DNA of 64,000 bases from Echinometra lucunter (GCA_029962745.1 CM057158.1:6559869-6623868), one strand, 5' to 3'. Positions 35,301 through 60,176 are shown, numbered from the stretch's first letter. A program made the numbers and translations. The notes: generated by a model not told the origin, from the sequence alone.

Positions 35301-36129
35301 ACTTTCCTTTCTTCATTTTATTCCTTTCTTTTCTCTCTTCTCATGATCAGATTTGGTTCCGATGGGAGTGTGCCGCTGAAGCTGTCAAACCCAACACCCT
35401 TGGGCGGAAATGCGTACCCATTACTAGAGTTTTTATTTTCTTGAATGTGTACTTTGGCGCAAAAATGGGAGCAAAAGAGTGGATATTTTTCAAAAAAGTT
35501 AGCAATTAGAGCGACAAATGACCTAATACCTTATTAAACGAATAGCAACCCTCTACCCCTCGCCCATCCCCGTTTGTCATCCCCGAGGAGCTGTTCTCCT
35601 CCGGGAGAGTTGTAATAAAAACAAAAAATACTGGATTAGTTACTTAAGTTTGATTTATAAAAAGGAAAGATTTATTTTACAGTTCCTCGCGAGCAAGGCG
35701 TTTGTCACAAAAACAAAATTTCATGCGTAATTTTGTCCATAAAGGGGGGGGGAGGGGGAATCCTCCGGGGAGTTGGATGATGGTAGTCATCCCCCGGGGA
35801 GTTGTGCTCCGGGGGAGTTGTCCTCGGGGGAGTTGTCCTCCGGGGGAGTTGTCCTCCGGGGGAGTTGTCCTCGGGGGGAGTTGTCCTCGGGGGGAGTTGT
35901 CCTCGGGGGAGTTGTCCTCCGGGGGAGTTGTCCTGCGGGGGAGTTGTCCTCCGGGGGGGTTGTCCTCCGGGGGAGTTGTCCTCCGGGGGAGATGTCCTCC
36001 GGGGGACCCGTCCTGCGGGGGAGTTGTCCTGCGGGGGAGCTGCCCTCCGGGGGAGTTGTCCTCCGGGGGAGTTGTCAGGTGGGAGTCGTCCCCGGGGGAG
36101 TTGTCCTCCGGGGGAGTTGTCCTGATACG
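32379..36129. mobile_element. Giant foldback (TU-like) element, ~3.75 kb
   Basis: The left arm (~32379-33880) and right arm (~34665-36129) are inverted copies around a ~780-base centre. The outer part of each arm is an array of a ~16-base unit CTCCCCCGGAGGACAA (32394-32806; reversed at 35758-36122). The inner arm is unique sequence with a C-run (33469) mirrored by a G-run (35067). CGGTTGG lies just outside each end (32372-32378, 36130-36136) and is a candidate target duplication. This modular design resembles sea urchin TU foldback elements as I recall them. Long Pro/Gly-rich frames across the arrays are repeat artefacts. Confidence 0.9.
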
Positions 36130-36296
36130 CGGTTGGTGATATGAAGAAATGCCTCATAAACTCATTTTGCATTAATATTCATCGTAATATTCTCTAGTTT
36201 GTAATAAGAGACAGAGACAGAATGGAGTTAATATCAGGCCTATAATGTCTTTCAAATATGATGGAGGATATTGTTTTGCTTTGTTTTTGTTTTTGT

Positions 36297-36827
36297 CCCG
36301 GGGGGGGGGGGGGGGGTCACTTCCATTGAAGAGTGGACAGTATCCGCGAGAAAAAAACGCGGAAAAGGGGTATTTTTCAGGGGTAGGCGCGGAACGCGAA
36401 TAGAGTGTCAAAAACGCTCAAAAATGAAAAAAAAAAAAGCCCCCTAAATCACGAGAATCTAAAACGCAAAAAGGGTATGTAATTTGCACCCACTGCGGGA
36501 CCGACTGTAACAAGATCCGTGAACGGAAAATCCTATAACGCCTGTGTAAAATATAATGAGACAGTGAATTATCTCGAGATAGAAACGGCTCCAAACTTTC
36601 AATGGACCCACTATCACTCTCAAGGTATGAAAATGGGAATATCCTCGTTTAGGGTATGAAGAAATCCCTGTTTAGGGTGTGCAAATCTGGGACATCTGCA
36701 CAAAATCCGTGTTTAGGGTGTCCTAGCGGCCTGCCCTTGAATCCTCGTTTAGGGTGCTTTTTTTTTTAGGACGATTCTCGCGGATGCTGTCCACTCTTCA
36801 ATGGAAGTGACCCCCCCCCCCCCCGGG
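36297..36827. mobile_element. Poly-G-capped inverted-repeat element, related family
   Basis: The left is CCC, G-run, TCACTTCCATTGAAGAGTGG; the right is its inverse ending in a C-run and GGG. The interior shares GTTTAGGGTG and TTTAGGGTGCTTTT phrases with the elements at 1-487 and 61401-61743. T-rich flanks hide any target duplication. Confidence 0.85.
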
Positions 36828-38450
36828 ATTTTGTTTTGTTTTGTGTTTAAATATTGATATTCTTATATTTTCCGTATTTAGGAGATACAGAATGATGAAA
36901 CACCTTGGTATGCAGAAAGCAAATACGCTTCCTAAAAAATTTCTTTTTGGGGTGGTAACATTATCGTCAACATTCATGTGTTATACCTGACGAAAATCAA
37001 TCAATCAATCGTGCTAATTTGCGCCCCCTCCCCTTCCTTAAATTCTTTGCAGACGGCTCTTATGGGGATATGAACATGGAGTTAGACAACAATCCACTTT
37101 CTACCTTATCCCTTGTAACTTAATTTTTCCCCAGTGATCTGTGTTGTCTACTTCCCGTGAGACTGTAATTTTTTGTTCTCTTTTCCTATAGGTCTTTGCA
37201 TGCATGGTACTTATATTGCTTTTAGCGCTTCTAAATCTTCTATTATTATTGTATGTGGGCTGGACCTTTGAAGTAGGGTCCATGGTTGGATCAACACCTT
37301 AAGTTGGAGACCATATATCCTAGCTACCCTTCATCTCTCCCTCTAGCTCTCTACGAGGCTCTCTTTTTCTTTTTGTATCTCTCTGGCCTCTGTATCTGTC
37401 TCTGTCTGTCTTTGTCTCTTTGTGTGTCTGCATGTCGTCTTCTCTGTTTTTTTTAATTAATCTCTCTCATTCACACACACACACCCACACACCCACAAAC
37501 ATACACGCACTTTTTGTTTTTCCAAAACAACATGCACACCCTCACGCACACCCTCACGCACACACACTTAACTCTGTGATCTCGATCCCATGACCCACTT
37601 CCCCCTCCCCCTCTCTCCTCCCTCCCGAGTCCCTTAATTCCTCGCTCCCTTTCCCTCTCTCTTTCTCATCCTCTTCTTCGCCAGAGAGGATCATCTCCCC
37701 TCCCCCTTCAGCCCTACCCCATCCTTCCTCTTGATAAGGCACCTGTTGATGGAGGTCAAACTCCTTTTAGCAGGGGTGCATGGGTTTCCTGTTTGTTTCC
37801 TGAGTTACTAATCAGCTGTTTGAATCACTGTACATGTATTAGTTAGTACCGGTCTAGCGGTGCTAGTTGATGACAGGATGGCTTGGATGCAAGGTAAGGA
37901 TTCGTGAGAAGAGATGCAAGTGATCATCAGGCATCTACCTGAAGGCTGTAGTCACGAATTGACGATGAATCCTCTCAGCCTTTACAAAGGGAACGTTGAA
38001 AATAATATTAGGAAAGAAAATATCTCTTGCAACATGTGTGATAACTGCATAGAGAAATGTAAAAAGAGCAATTGTTTCTCGAGTGTAATTATGAACTATT
38101 TATGAGAGGTTAGTTTATGACATATTTTCAGAGGAGAGAGGGGAGAGAATGAAGGATGAAGGAGGGAGGGGATAGAGAGAGCATAGGGAAGAAATAAACT
38201 GATATTTCATCAGTCTAGTAATAATCGGTGCCACCTCCCCACCGATCCTTCCCCTCCCCCCCCCCCCCTCTCTCTCTCTCTGTCCCTTCATCTCTCCCTC
38301 CCACTCGTTGACAGGCTTCACACTAGACCTCATGTCCATGTTCCGATCACTTTTTATTAAATTTCTCTTAAATCAGATGACAAACGATTTTACACTTGAA
38401 TTATATAATTCTCTTAATCAACCTAAGAAAACGCAAAGTCACGTTTAAAT
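36828..38450. other. Intergenic, simple-sequence rich
   Basis: CA/CT-rich runs lie at 37340-37700, and CT with a C-run at 38240-38300. The frames here are simple-sequence products. No gene is supported. Confidence 0.5.
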
Positions 38451-38499
38451 CATCTTCCCTTACGCGCGTGACCATCTAGCTTCTGCGCTCCAGAGCAAC

Positions 38500-38826
38500 C
38501 TCTGTCGAATTAAAATGGATGACGCATGGAACAAGTGAATGACAACACTGTTATAGCTTGGCTTCCTTCGATACCCCTGTAACACCAATGAGACCGACAC
38601 CAAACCAACAACAGACAAGTCATCAGCCGATTCGGAGTCAGGTAGAATAGGTCTGGCGGTGTGACTGAGGGCATAAGTAGAAAAGGATGTGCTGATCGAG
38701 GAAGGGCTCCATTTGGGTGCCTGGATCTCTAGCAGGTTGATACACGCTGCAGTGAATATACAGTGGAAGGCGGAGAGGTGCTGATTCGGGAGTGTTTGTA
38801 CGACTGAACTTGGAGAAAGCAATTGG
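38500..38826 (+). other. Candidate non-coding leader exon of beta-tubulin A
   Basis: A strong donor (ATTG|GTAAGT, intron from 38827) ends this stretch. An acceptor (TCTCTTACAG) lies 4 bases before the beta-tubulin A ATG at 40414. The left limit is a guess; a transcription start was not identified. Confidence 0.3.
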
Positions 38827-40138
38827 TAAGTCAGTTCATTTTCATTAATATGTTCTTCTTTTTTCTATTTATATTTTTCATTTCTACATTTCCATCGCGA
38901 TATAAGCTTAAGTGAAAATGAAAGTGGTGAAAAAAATCCTTTTATCGGGAATTGGTGCTAAATTTGAGAAGAGAAACAGCGATCTCCTAAAGCAATACAT
39001 GTCTAATACTGATTTTAGACCAAGGCCCCATATCTTATTTAGATTTTTTTTAAAATGACAATTACACAGAAGATAATTAAGATATATTCATTTAGTCAGA
39101 CTTATATTTTTATTATCATCATCATTATTCAAAAAATACTGTGCCTTCTGGTCTGAAAGGGCAAAAAGCAGTAAACCATATAGCCCTAAAAGGACAAAAG
39201 AAGCCTTATCATGATTCTTTGAAAGATATTATACATGGAATTAATATCATGCAGTTCTCCAGTTATTCTCCATGTAGACTTTAATTACACGACATACAAA
39301 AAACAAATAGACTATTAACCTTGAATATTATACTGAAAACACTTCCAGTGTTATAATATGAACCAAATATTCTTTAAAACAGAAAGAAATTTATCTCAGC
39401 CTACACGATAGGTCGTAGGTATGTAGGATGACAATATCACTGGATGACAATATCACTGACATCAACCATAACAATAAACAACATATAGCAATGTAAGTGT
39501 GCTTGATCGTTATCATCATGATCCTAATCAACCCCATCGCCACCCTCTTAATCCATTAATCCATCTAGTCTTCTCGTACGTTTCAGCCATTTTAGTTGAT
39601 CACTATTTTGTCTGATCACAGAACCATGATCATTTTGACATTCTTCCGAAATAAAGAAAACAAAAAACCGCACAAAAACCAAAACAAAAAAAAACCAACA
39701 AAACAAAACAAAAAACAAACAAAAAAAAAAACAAAACAAAACGAAACAAAACACAATATTCGTGGTTTCAAATAAGTCTTTCAGTCACAGGAAGAGAAAA
39801 AGTATGAAAAACATTATACTCTCAGAACTGAAACGTTTTGTTTTATCTTCATTTACCATCTGGAAAGCTCTACATTTTTTGCGGAAATTTGAATTATGAT
39901 GCTCTCACCCTCTCGAAAATCCCTATTTCCCTTTTTACAAATAAAGGTGCTATGAGGGAGATGCAGTACCTAGTTTGCTGTCGTCATTGAACTACAAGCT
40001 CCATGATATGGGAGTAAGAGAGTCCTTGACGTACGCATGATTTTTCGTTTTTGAACGGAAATCTCGAGATGGGGTTCTCACCTCGCATCAGATGAGATGA
40101 TTACAATATTGTTGCTTTTCTCCCCCTTTACCCCTTCC

Positions 40139-40177
<39 letters not shown>

Positions 40178-40413
40178 GGTTTCTCTGATACATTCCCTGT
40201 AACAGTTTCACCATTTGACCATGCATGATGTTGACCATAATTATTCCCGGGTAAACACTCATAGACAATTTTTTTTTTCAATATCCCGATATAACTATAA
40301 CACGAGCGCGAATGGTTGGTAGTACTTTGGCCACGGAAACATTGAACTATTACTTCTTCTCGTGTCATTATTTTTTTATTAAGAATAATTTTATCAAACT
40401 CTCTTACAGAATC
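38827..40413. other. Upstream region or leader intron of beta-tubulin A
   Basis: A-rich simple sequence lies at 39655-39755 and a CT run at 40146-40174. No coding exon is seen. Confidence 0.45.
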
Positions 40414-47632
<7,219 letters not shown>

Positions 47633-48079
47633 ATCTAGAATTCAAATCGTTACTCAAAAATAAAAATTCTCCTGAACTGGCTGTAAACCTAACAAATCCG
47701 AAAACCATTATACAGTGCAATACATGCAATTCAAAACGTTGCTTTTTAAAACTGTATCTCTAGTATGAAACTATTTTCTGCGAAGGTGACGAAGATCAAA
47801 CTTATCGATTTAAAAAGATGAATGCATGACATGAAGAGAAAATATGGTAGATCAGTAGTAAGCAGTATAGATCATAGTCTTTCAATATTGTGATAGAGCT
47901 GCATGTCTTCCTAGCTATAGATTAGCAAGTTGGAAAAGTGGTGGATTAGGTCTTGAATTTATAGCCTTATTCATAATGCTTTGAAAATGTTTCGACACAG
48001 ACTTGTTGAAGAAAAAAAAGAAGAATCGAAAACGCCGAGCACTGCTGCATGAATACTACAAAAAAAGGTTGATTGGATT

Positions 48080-48130
48080 AATAAAACTGAGCATTCTCTT
48101 TCAAGTCTGTAAAGACTCGATGGCAATAAA
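48080..48130 (+). terminator. Polyadenylation signals of beta-tubulin A
   Basis: AATAAA occurs at 48080-48085 and 48125-48130, 450-500 bases after the stop. Confidence 0.55.
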
Positions 48131-48675
48131 CTTTTATCAATAATTGCTAATATGAAATGTATAATCAGGGAAATGTAACTGGTATAACAATTGTTTCAAA
48201 ATCAGGTATCATTATCGACAGCAATTTTTGTGTCTACAAATGAAATTTGAATGACACACACAATTATTTATGCATTTCGTCAATCGGGATATGCAGCCAT
48301 CTCCTCAAAAGTATGTTTATGTGCACGCAGAAGTGGGGGGGGGGGGGGGGGGTCCCTTGCTGATTCCTTTTCGGCGAGGATCATTTGTCACTTATTTTCA
48401 TGGAATGACTGATCGGCTTATGCAATATCATTTCAGGGATATCATTCTGTACAACATGACTTGTAAAATCATATATCAATAGAAATATATGTCACGTGCT
48501 TGCTTACTTTGCATATTCTGTGATGTGAAGGAATTCAAGGCATATAATAATGATGAAAGCAAGAGAGAGAGAGGGAGAGAGAGAGAGAGGGAGAGACAGA
48601 AACAGAGTGCAGAGCAAAGACGTGGACTGATATAGACGGGCATGCCAGACAGACTTGAGGAAAAACAGGGAGAGT

Positions 48676-48677
<2 letters not shown>

Positions 48678-48727
<50 letters not shown>

Positions 48728-48730
48728 AGA
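48678..48730. repeat. (GA)n microsatellite
   Basis: An almost perfect GA run in a larger GA-rich stretch (48560-48730). Confidence 0.95.
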
Positions 48731-49621
48731 GTGGCAGATATAGAGAAATTTGGATTGGTGGGGTTATTTCTTCTCTTTCTCTTCTTTCATACATTTTTTT
48801 GATTTTATTTGGTTTTATTTTTATTTCATGCGTGAAGTTTTACAAGGGTATGTACATGTGCCCCAATATAATCAGAGGAGAAGATGGAGGTGGAGAAGAT
48901 GGAGAAGAAGAAGAAGAAGAAGAGGAGGAGGAGGAGGAAGAAGAAGAAGATAATGCGAAGAAAAGCACCCCAGTTATTTCCTCAAATCTATTCATCATTC
49001 ATTAAATTTTCATTCCTTTGTTATTATTCCTTTTTGCTCATAAGAAGAGTGGTAAGACCATGCAGACTGACAACCTTTTCATATCATTTAGGGGTCAAAA
49101 TATGAGTGCAATGGGGTGACTATTTCGTGGCAGGCTCGATCCCAGGCTACAATAAGTTTAATCTCGATACAACTTTAGCTGGGAAGGGCAAAACCTAAGA
49201 TCACCCCCCCCCCTTTCCCCGGCTCTTTCGTGCAGAGCCCGGAATCTCTATCTGAACCCCCCCCCCCCCCCTCTTCCTTCCACCCATCTCTCTCTCTCCA
49301 ATTCCTTTTCTCCATCTTCATTCATTTACACTACATGTGGGCCATTTATTGCTTGCAAGAGCAAGTTGAGATGACGTATTGTACCTAATTATTGATCCGG
49401 GCTTGTGGCCTTTTTGTGGTCGTCGTCAGGCTTAAACCACTGTTGCATAACAAAATCAATAGCTCAGTGGCCTCTTCACTTGTCTCATCCACCATTGCCA
49501 CCTAGCAACCGTATACCCAACACCAACATCGACTTAGAACATAATTTTGGGGAAGAGAGGGTGTGTAAATTCGAAGCAGACGTATATAATTATAATTATA
49601 TAGCCTTGCCCCCTACTCTTT

Positions 49622-49660
<39 letters not shown>

Positions 49661-49848
49661 TGACCAAAAGACCGGTTTTGAAAATTTCCCTTGACAACTG
49701 AGAAGCTAGCGAGACTTGCCCGACATACCAACAGTTAATGTGTGCAAATTGGATTGGTTCTACTATCTGGGGAGAAACGTGCTTAAATTTGAATAGAAAT
49801 TATTAGCAACAGGTCTATATAAGGAACGGATGAGTCACATTTAAGTTA

Positions 49849-50150
49849 CAGGGGGTGTGGAACCTTTTTTTGTTTGTTTGTTTGTTTGTTTGTTTGTTTT
49901 TTTGGGGGGGTTGGTTTTTTTTTAGTGGGGGGGGGGCTGACACTCAAACAGGCTGGGTCTAGGGGGCGGGGTTTTATGGTTTTGCGATCCTATGAGTGAT
50001 TTACATGTTAAGTTTTCACAATTATTTATAGGTTTCTTATTTTCATTTTTTTTTTGTTTTTGTAACAATTTTTTCTTTTAATTTTATCCGAAATTGTGTG
50101 TGTGTGTGTGTGGGGGGGGGGGGGGCTACAGCCCCCAGCAGCCCCCCCCC
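49849..50150. mobile_element. Second copy of the 45189 element, upstream of beta-tubulin B
   Basis: It shares the order CAGGGGGTGTGGAACC, GGGTTTTATGGTTTT, AAATTGTGTGTGTG, G-run, CTACAGCCCC with 45189-45465. It is enlarged by a (TTTG)n tract. The right end is eroded in C-rich sequence. Confidence 0.7.
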
Positions 50151-50757
50151 CCGGCTCAACTTGACCTATGTGTTATGATTTCAAACAAATGTCATTAACC
50201 GAAAATTGAACTTTATATAAATTCTGCTGTTAAAGCCTAAATGCAGGATATTCATATCTGACCCCCCCCAAAAAAAAAAACAACAACAACCAAAAACCGA
50301 AAAACGGTAAGCCTGTTTATAAAAAAGAATCACAGGATAAAACAATCTTGACCATGTATCCCGTTTTGCAAAAAGAAATGAACTTTCCAATTAATTTTTT
50401 TAATTTAATTTTGTTTTATTTATTTTAAAGTATTTCTGGCTTTAGATCACTCATTGTTCTACAGTATAACGTTGCATTTAAAAAAAAAAAAAAACATTGA
50501 TATAACTTCAATAAAATACTTGAGGAATGCAGTATCAAATAAAAAAATTACATGCATTTTATTCTAGGCAATGATAACCTATTTTATTAGTTCTATTTGC
50601 TTATTTAGTTGCATTAATTTATTATATACATGTATTCATCTATACTTTCTCGTCGCCTTTCCTTTTATTCTTTCTTCCTTTCTTTCTTTCTTTCTTTTTC
50701 ATTTTGGCTAAATCTCATTCTTTCTTTCAGTGGATGATGATTGTTTTAATTTGAGCA

Positions 50758-50760
<3 letters not shown>

Positions 50761-50812
<52 letters not shown>
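50761..50812. repeat. (CT)n microsatellite
   Basis: An uninterrupted CT run. Confidence 0.95.
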
Positions 50813-50816
<4 letters not shown>

Positions 50817-51688
50817 GGGGGGTCACTAGATTAAATAAAAATTGCTTGAAATATCAGGTTGGCCGCGACGGTCCACTTGGTATTTTTCAAATCTACAAGC
50901 TTAAGAGCCCCCGGCGAGGGCCCTTTTCCTGGTTGCAATTTTCTTGTCAATCCTGCGGTGTTTAACCAATGAAATTGCACCATTTCCTTGCGACGACGTC
51001 AGGGATTAACTTCAAATGATTCTTGCCATTCTTAACTATTGTTCACAAGCTAAATGCACTTATTGTTCCACCTGTTGCACTCACTTCCACATTTCCTCAT
51101 GTTATATTCGCGGGATGCATGCTACGGCCGGTATCCCTTGGTTTCCTATCTGTTTGGCTGACCGTTGAGCGGATATGTATTTGTGCAAGTTGCCATAGGC
51201 GCGGCAAATCTTGTCCAATTAGATCACTTCAACACTGTCTTAAAATATTGCTGGGGAAGGAAGAATCGTGATTGGTCAATCGTGATCTTCTCACTTTGGG
51301 GATCGCCTTAACAAATGCATTTCGAAGGAATCCGTTTTTTTCTATTCATTAGAGCATATTTTCCATTCACATAGAGATTTAATCAGTCATAATTTTGAAA
51401 ATCAAATTTAACAAATCATTTACATTCAATTTTTTAATTTTCAATAAATTAAGACTTACTAAATTCATGTATCTAAGAAGAAATTAAATGGTGATGCATT
51501 TGAGAATAACTATGGTCCCTGAATATGCTGATGTTTATGCAGGTTGCTAGGCGGAGGGATATCGATCGACTGAAATTGCATATATTCCCAAAGTAGTTCC
51601 CAATCATTTTCAGAACTCGGCGAAACAACGTGAGCGAACGTTATCATTTCTAATTTGTACGTGACAACTCCAGACTTTTCCAACAAAC

Positions 51689-54302
<2,614 letters not shown>

Positions 54303-54714
54303 ATTTCAGACAATCATTAATGGACAGATATATCTGCAATTCAATAGATCTTTCTCATTCTGGTCTTATACCACCAAAGATTTGAAACCCTTTGGGTGAT
54401 AATCCAACAAAATTTTTTATTTATTCCAAATCCCACTACCCCACCAAACAATGTAATGCCAAAATATTTGTGTTGAATTTGACTTAATGTGTGCTTTAAA
54501 GTTATATTATGTGGACAAAGACAAATTCAAAACAAAAACACTTTTGATAAATATTGTTAAATCACAAATGTTTCATGAGCAAATTCTATCAAAATATACC
54601 AGTTTACAACTTACTGCTTGTGTCACTTTTTATTCATTTCAAGGTTTAAAAGAAAATGAATGAGTTACATGTATGTCAATGATTTGTTGTGTTAGTTTTG
54701 ATGGCTTGGACCAA

Positions 54715-54882
54715 GGGGGTGTTTCATAAAGCTGTTCGTCAGTTACGCATGACTTTACGCACGACTGGAACATGCTCTTGGGTGCTAAACAGAATCTCGA
54801 TCATTTACATGTAGCACAAGAACATATCACCAGTCTTGCGTAAAGTCGTGCGTAACTTACGAACAGCTTAATGAAGCCCCCC
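54715..54882. mobile_element. MITE downstream of beta-tubulin B
   Basis: The left GGGGGTGTTTCATAAAGCTG and the right CAGCTTAATGAAGCCCCCC are inverted. The arms continue through GTTACGCATGACTTTACGCA and its partner. 168 bases. Confidence 0.88.
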
Positions 54883-54894
54883 AGGATTGGTGAC

Positions 54895-55315
54895 TGAAAT
54901 CAATAATTCTAAAGATATTTATTAATTTTTTAAAATACAAACTGGGATGAGAGAGAAATATGGACATTAGAGCAAAATGTTTGCGCTGGAGGATGGGGAA
55001 GATGAGTGTGTGAAATGGTGACTACAAATGATCCTGACTAAAATCAATACTTCTGGACAATTTTTAAAAAGATTTTAAACTCTAGTGGGATAAGAGAGAG
55101 AAATCTGGACATTTGAGCAAAATGTTTATGCTGGAGGATGGGGAAGACGAGTGTGTGAAATGGTGACTACAATTGATCCTGACTGAAATCAATACTTCTC
55201 GACATTTTTTTTAAAATTCCAAACTCTAGTGGGATAAGAGAGAGAGAGATGGACACTGAGCAAAATGATTATGCTGGAGGATGAGGGGATGATGAGTGTG
55301 ATTGAATGACAGGAA
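54895..55315. repeat. ~144-bp tandem repeat, three copies
   Basis: The phrase GCTGGAGGATG(G/A)GG starts at 54985, 55130 and 55273. The units share GATCCTGACT, AATCAATACTTCT, GGGATAAGAGAGAG and GAGCAAAATG. Confidence 0.9.
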
Positions 55316-55632
55316 ATAAAATTGATAAAAAATGATAAAATTGATAAAAAATGATAAAATGAAAATCGAAAGGAAATGAATGTTATGGAAGGAAATTGTG
55401 TGATTACATAGAATGAAACCGGGTAAGGCTTGTCTTGGAAGGATGTAATTGACCCAGTCAGTCCTTATGATAACAGATTCAGATCATCTCTAACTACATG
55501 TATGTGAACTTGTATTTCCTAGACTGGCCCTAAGCTGAATATTTCCTTTCTCTTTCCTAAATTTCTATGCACTAATTTCTCATATTTTTCATTAATTAGA
55601 ATTTCTTTCATTCAATATTTTGTAAAGAGGTG

Positions 55633-55965
55633 AACTGTATTGGGCTCAATGACATCTATTAGTTTGACCCAATAACTTTTTTATGCAGAGTCCTTAAAAA
55701 CATACTAAATACAAGAGCAGAAAATGCAAAATATTCCACACCCAATGTTCCCATTTTGGTTATTTCAGTATTTGTCATTTGATGCACGAAAACCTTCAAT
55801 TAGCAATGCATTAAAAAGTTCAACATCACTGTTTATTGAGGCAAATTGGCAACTTAATAACTTCTCGGCAAACATTATGTCAATTATGTATAAATGTACA
55901 TGTGTATTGACTTTTTATCAGAAAATTGTGAAATCAGTTGTGACCATTGTGTTTTGTGACTCCAT
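55633..55965 (+). repeat. Diverged relative of the 3222-3632 element
   Basis: It shares, in order, sequence around ATGCAGAGTCCTTAAAAACATACTAAATAC, CCATTTTGGTTATTTCAGTATT and GCAAATTGGCAACTT with that family. The ends are eroded. Confidence 0.5.
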
Positions 55966-56096
55966 GGTACCCGATCATGGTATAGAACTGGATCCAAAAT
56001 GGGATGTCTTGTTTTTGTAATGGGCATGACACCCTCTTAATTTCTTAGATTAGAAATTATTCTAAGACGCTTGTAATTAGGGACAACTCCGAAATC

Positions 56097-56596
56097 NNNN
56101 NNNNNNNNNNNNNNNNNNNNNNNNNNNNNNNNNNNNNNNNNNNNNNNNNNNNNNNNNNNNNNNNNNNNNNNNNNNNNNNNNNNNNNNNNNNNNNNNNNNN
56201 NNNNNNNNNNNNNNNNNNNNNNNNNNNNNNNNNNNNNNNNNNNNNNNNNNNNNNNNNNNNNNNNNNNNNNNNNNNNNNNNNNNNNNNNNNNNNNNNNNNN
56301 NNNNNNNNNNNNNNNNNNNNNNNNNNNNNNNNNNNNNNNNNNNNNNNNNNNNNNNNNNNNNNNNNNNNNNNNNNNNNNNNNNNNNNNNNNNNNNNNNNNN
56401 NNNNNNNNNNNNNNNNNNNNNNNNNNNNNNNNNNNNNNNNNNNNNNNNNNNNNNNNNNNNNNNNNNNNNNNNNNNNNNNNNNNNNNNNNNNNNNNNNNNN
56501 NNNNNNNNNNNNNNNNNNNNNNNNNNNNNNNNNNNNNNNNNNNNNNNNNNNNNNNNNNNNNNNNNNNNNNNNNNNNNNNNNNNNNNNNNNNNNNNN
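56097..56596. other. Assembly gap, 500 N
   Basis: Exactly 500 undetermined bases between beta-tubulin B and C. Any frame drawn across it is meaningless. The round length suggests a placeholder or estimate rather than a measured size. Confidence 1.
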
Positions 56597-56991
56597 AAAA
56601 CACAGCACACCAAAACGAAACAACGAAACAAAAACAAAAACAACCAAAAAAATGAACCGGCATTTGATTTTAATTGTTATTTTCATCATTTTTGGAATGT
56701 AACGCTAAAAACAGTCATTAAGCTCTTTCTGTGATTCAATATATTGTGATAAGAGGAAAAGGTTTCTTCTGAGGATTATTAAAAAGAAAAAATAATCATT
56801 CATGTGAGCCTGTCACCTCCCCCCCCCCCACCCCCCCCCCCCCCCTCCCACCATGACCACCACCACTATATTACCAGTTCTATCTATCGTAATATTCCAT
56901 AGATTACTTTTGAACAGTTTTCATTTAAAAGACATTTGTTATAACATGGAGATATTTCCTAATAAACCTAAAACCTTTTCTGGGAAGTAGC

Positions 56992-57005
56992 GTCTCCATG
57001 ACAAC
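56992..57005 (+). promoter_or_regulatory. Candidate RFX X-box
   Basis: GTCTCCATGACAAC fits the ciliary X-box pattern RYYNYY-N(1-3)-RRNRAC. It lies ~590 bases upstream of the beta-tubulin C start in CpG-rich sequence. Confidence 0.4.
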
Positions 57006-57456
57006 GAAGCCGCCACAAGATAGACGCACGGGGTTTCCCCTGCAGAAGCGTGAACCGGTGCCGCCATGCCGGTCTCCGAGCGCGAGGCCAAGGGGCTGCT
57101 GGCTGCAGCTAGCTCCATGCTTCGCTGGGCCTGTGTACTTGTACGTATTGTATTGGCAACGTAATAGCGTCCCGTTACGTCCCGTTACTAAGGGGCCAAC
57201 TTGAAGAGAGAAGAAATGATATGATTTTGATATACTGTAAAACGTGAACAACTATTTTCAAAATTCGTTTTTAAAAGGGATGCTAAAACCTTGGCTAAAA
57301 TTATTTCTCAATGTTTGAAATATCCATAACAGAGTAACTTATCAAAAGCTAAAAGTCTCAACAATAACATAGTTCCTTCTTCTTGACAACCAAGTGTGTG
57401 CTGCGTCTTAAGCTTAAGCTGTACTGTGTAAGCGTGTGGTTACTATGGTGTCAAAA

Positions 57457-57462
57457 TATAAA
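57457..57462 (+). promoter_or_regulatory. Candidate TATA box of beta-tubulin C
   Basis: TATAAA lies 129 bases upstream of the ATG, with a further TATAATATAA 10 bases on. Confidence 0.35.
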
Positions 57463-57590
57463 CATGCGAGTATAATATAATGCGCACCTGTTCCGTCTAG
57501 TTACACACTCGCTCAATTACACAGGCCAGGGAAGTTTGTGCCGAAGTTTCTTCATTTTCTATCCATTTTAAACAGCAAACCTAATCAAAG

Positions 57591-60176
<2,586 letters not shown>

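Larger units (their letters stand above)
47633..51688. other. Intergenic A-B tubulin spacer
   Basis: The first ~500 bases are the gene A 3' UTR region. Then come GA-rich sequence (48560-48730), GAAGAAG-type sequence (48895-48950), CT runs (49627-49658, 50761-50812), (TTTG)n near 49870-49900 and an element copy (49849-50150). No gene is recognised. Confidence 0.6.
56597..57590. other. Upstream region of beta-tubulin C
   Basis: C-rich runs at 56819-56845, then a CpG-rich stretch at 56985-57200 that probably belongs to the promoter. An X-box-like site (56992) and a TATA-like site (57457) are listed separately. Confidence 0.5.

Noticed and set aside
38460..38822. 120-residue minus-strand frame
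   Set aside because: No homology or splice context; the plus strand ends in a strong donor and is better read as a leader exon.
56037..56689. Minus-strand frames of ~200 residues
   Set aside because: They consist mostly of undetermined bases in the assembly gap.
57430..57450. Second X-box (GTTACTATGGTGTC) near gene C
   Set aside because: The right half lacks the required RAC ending, so it does not fit the RFX pattern well.
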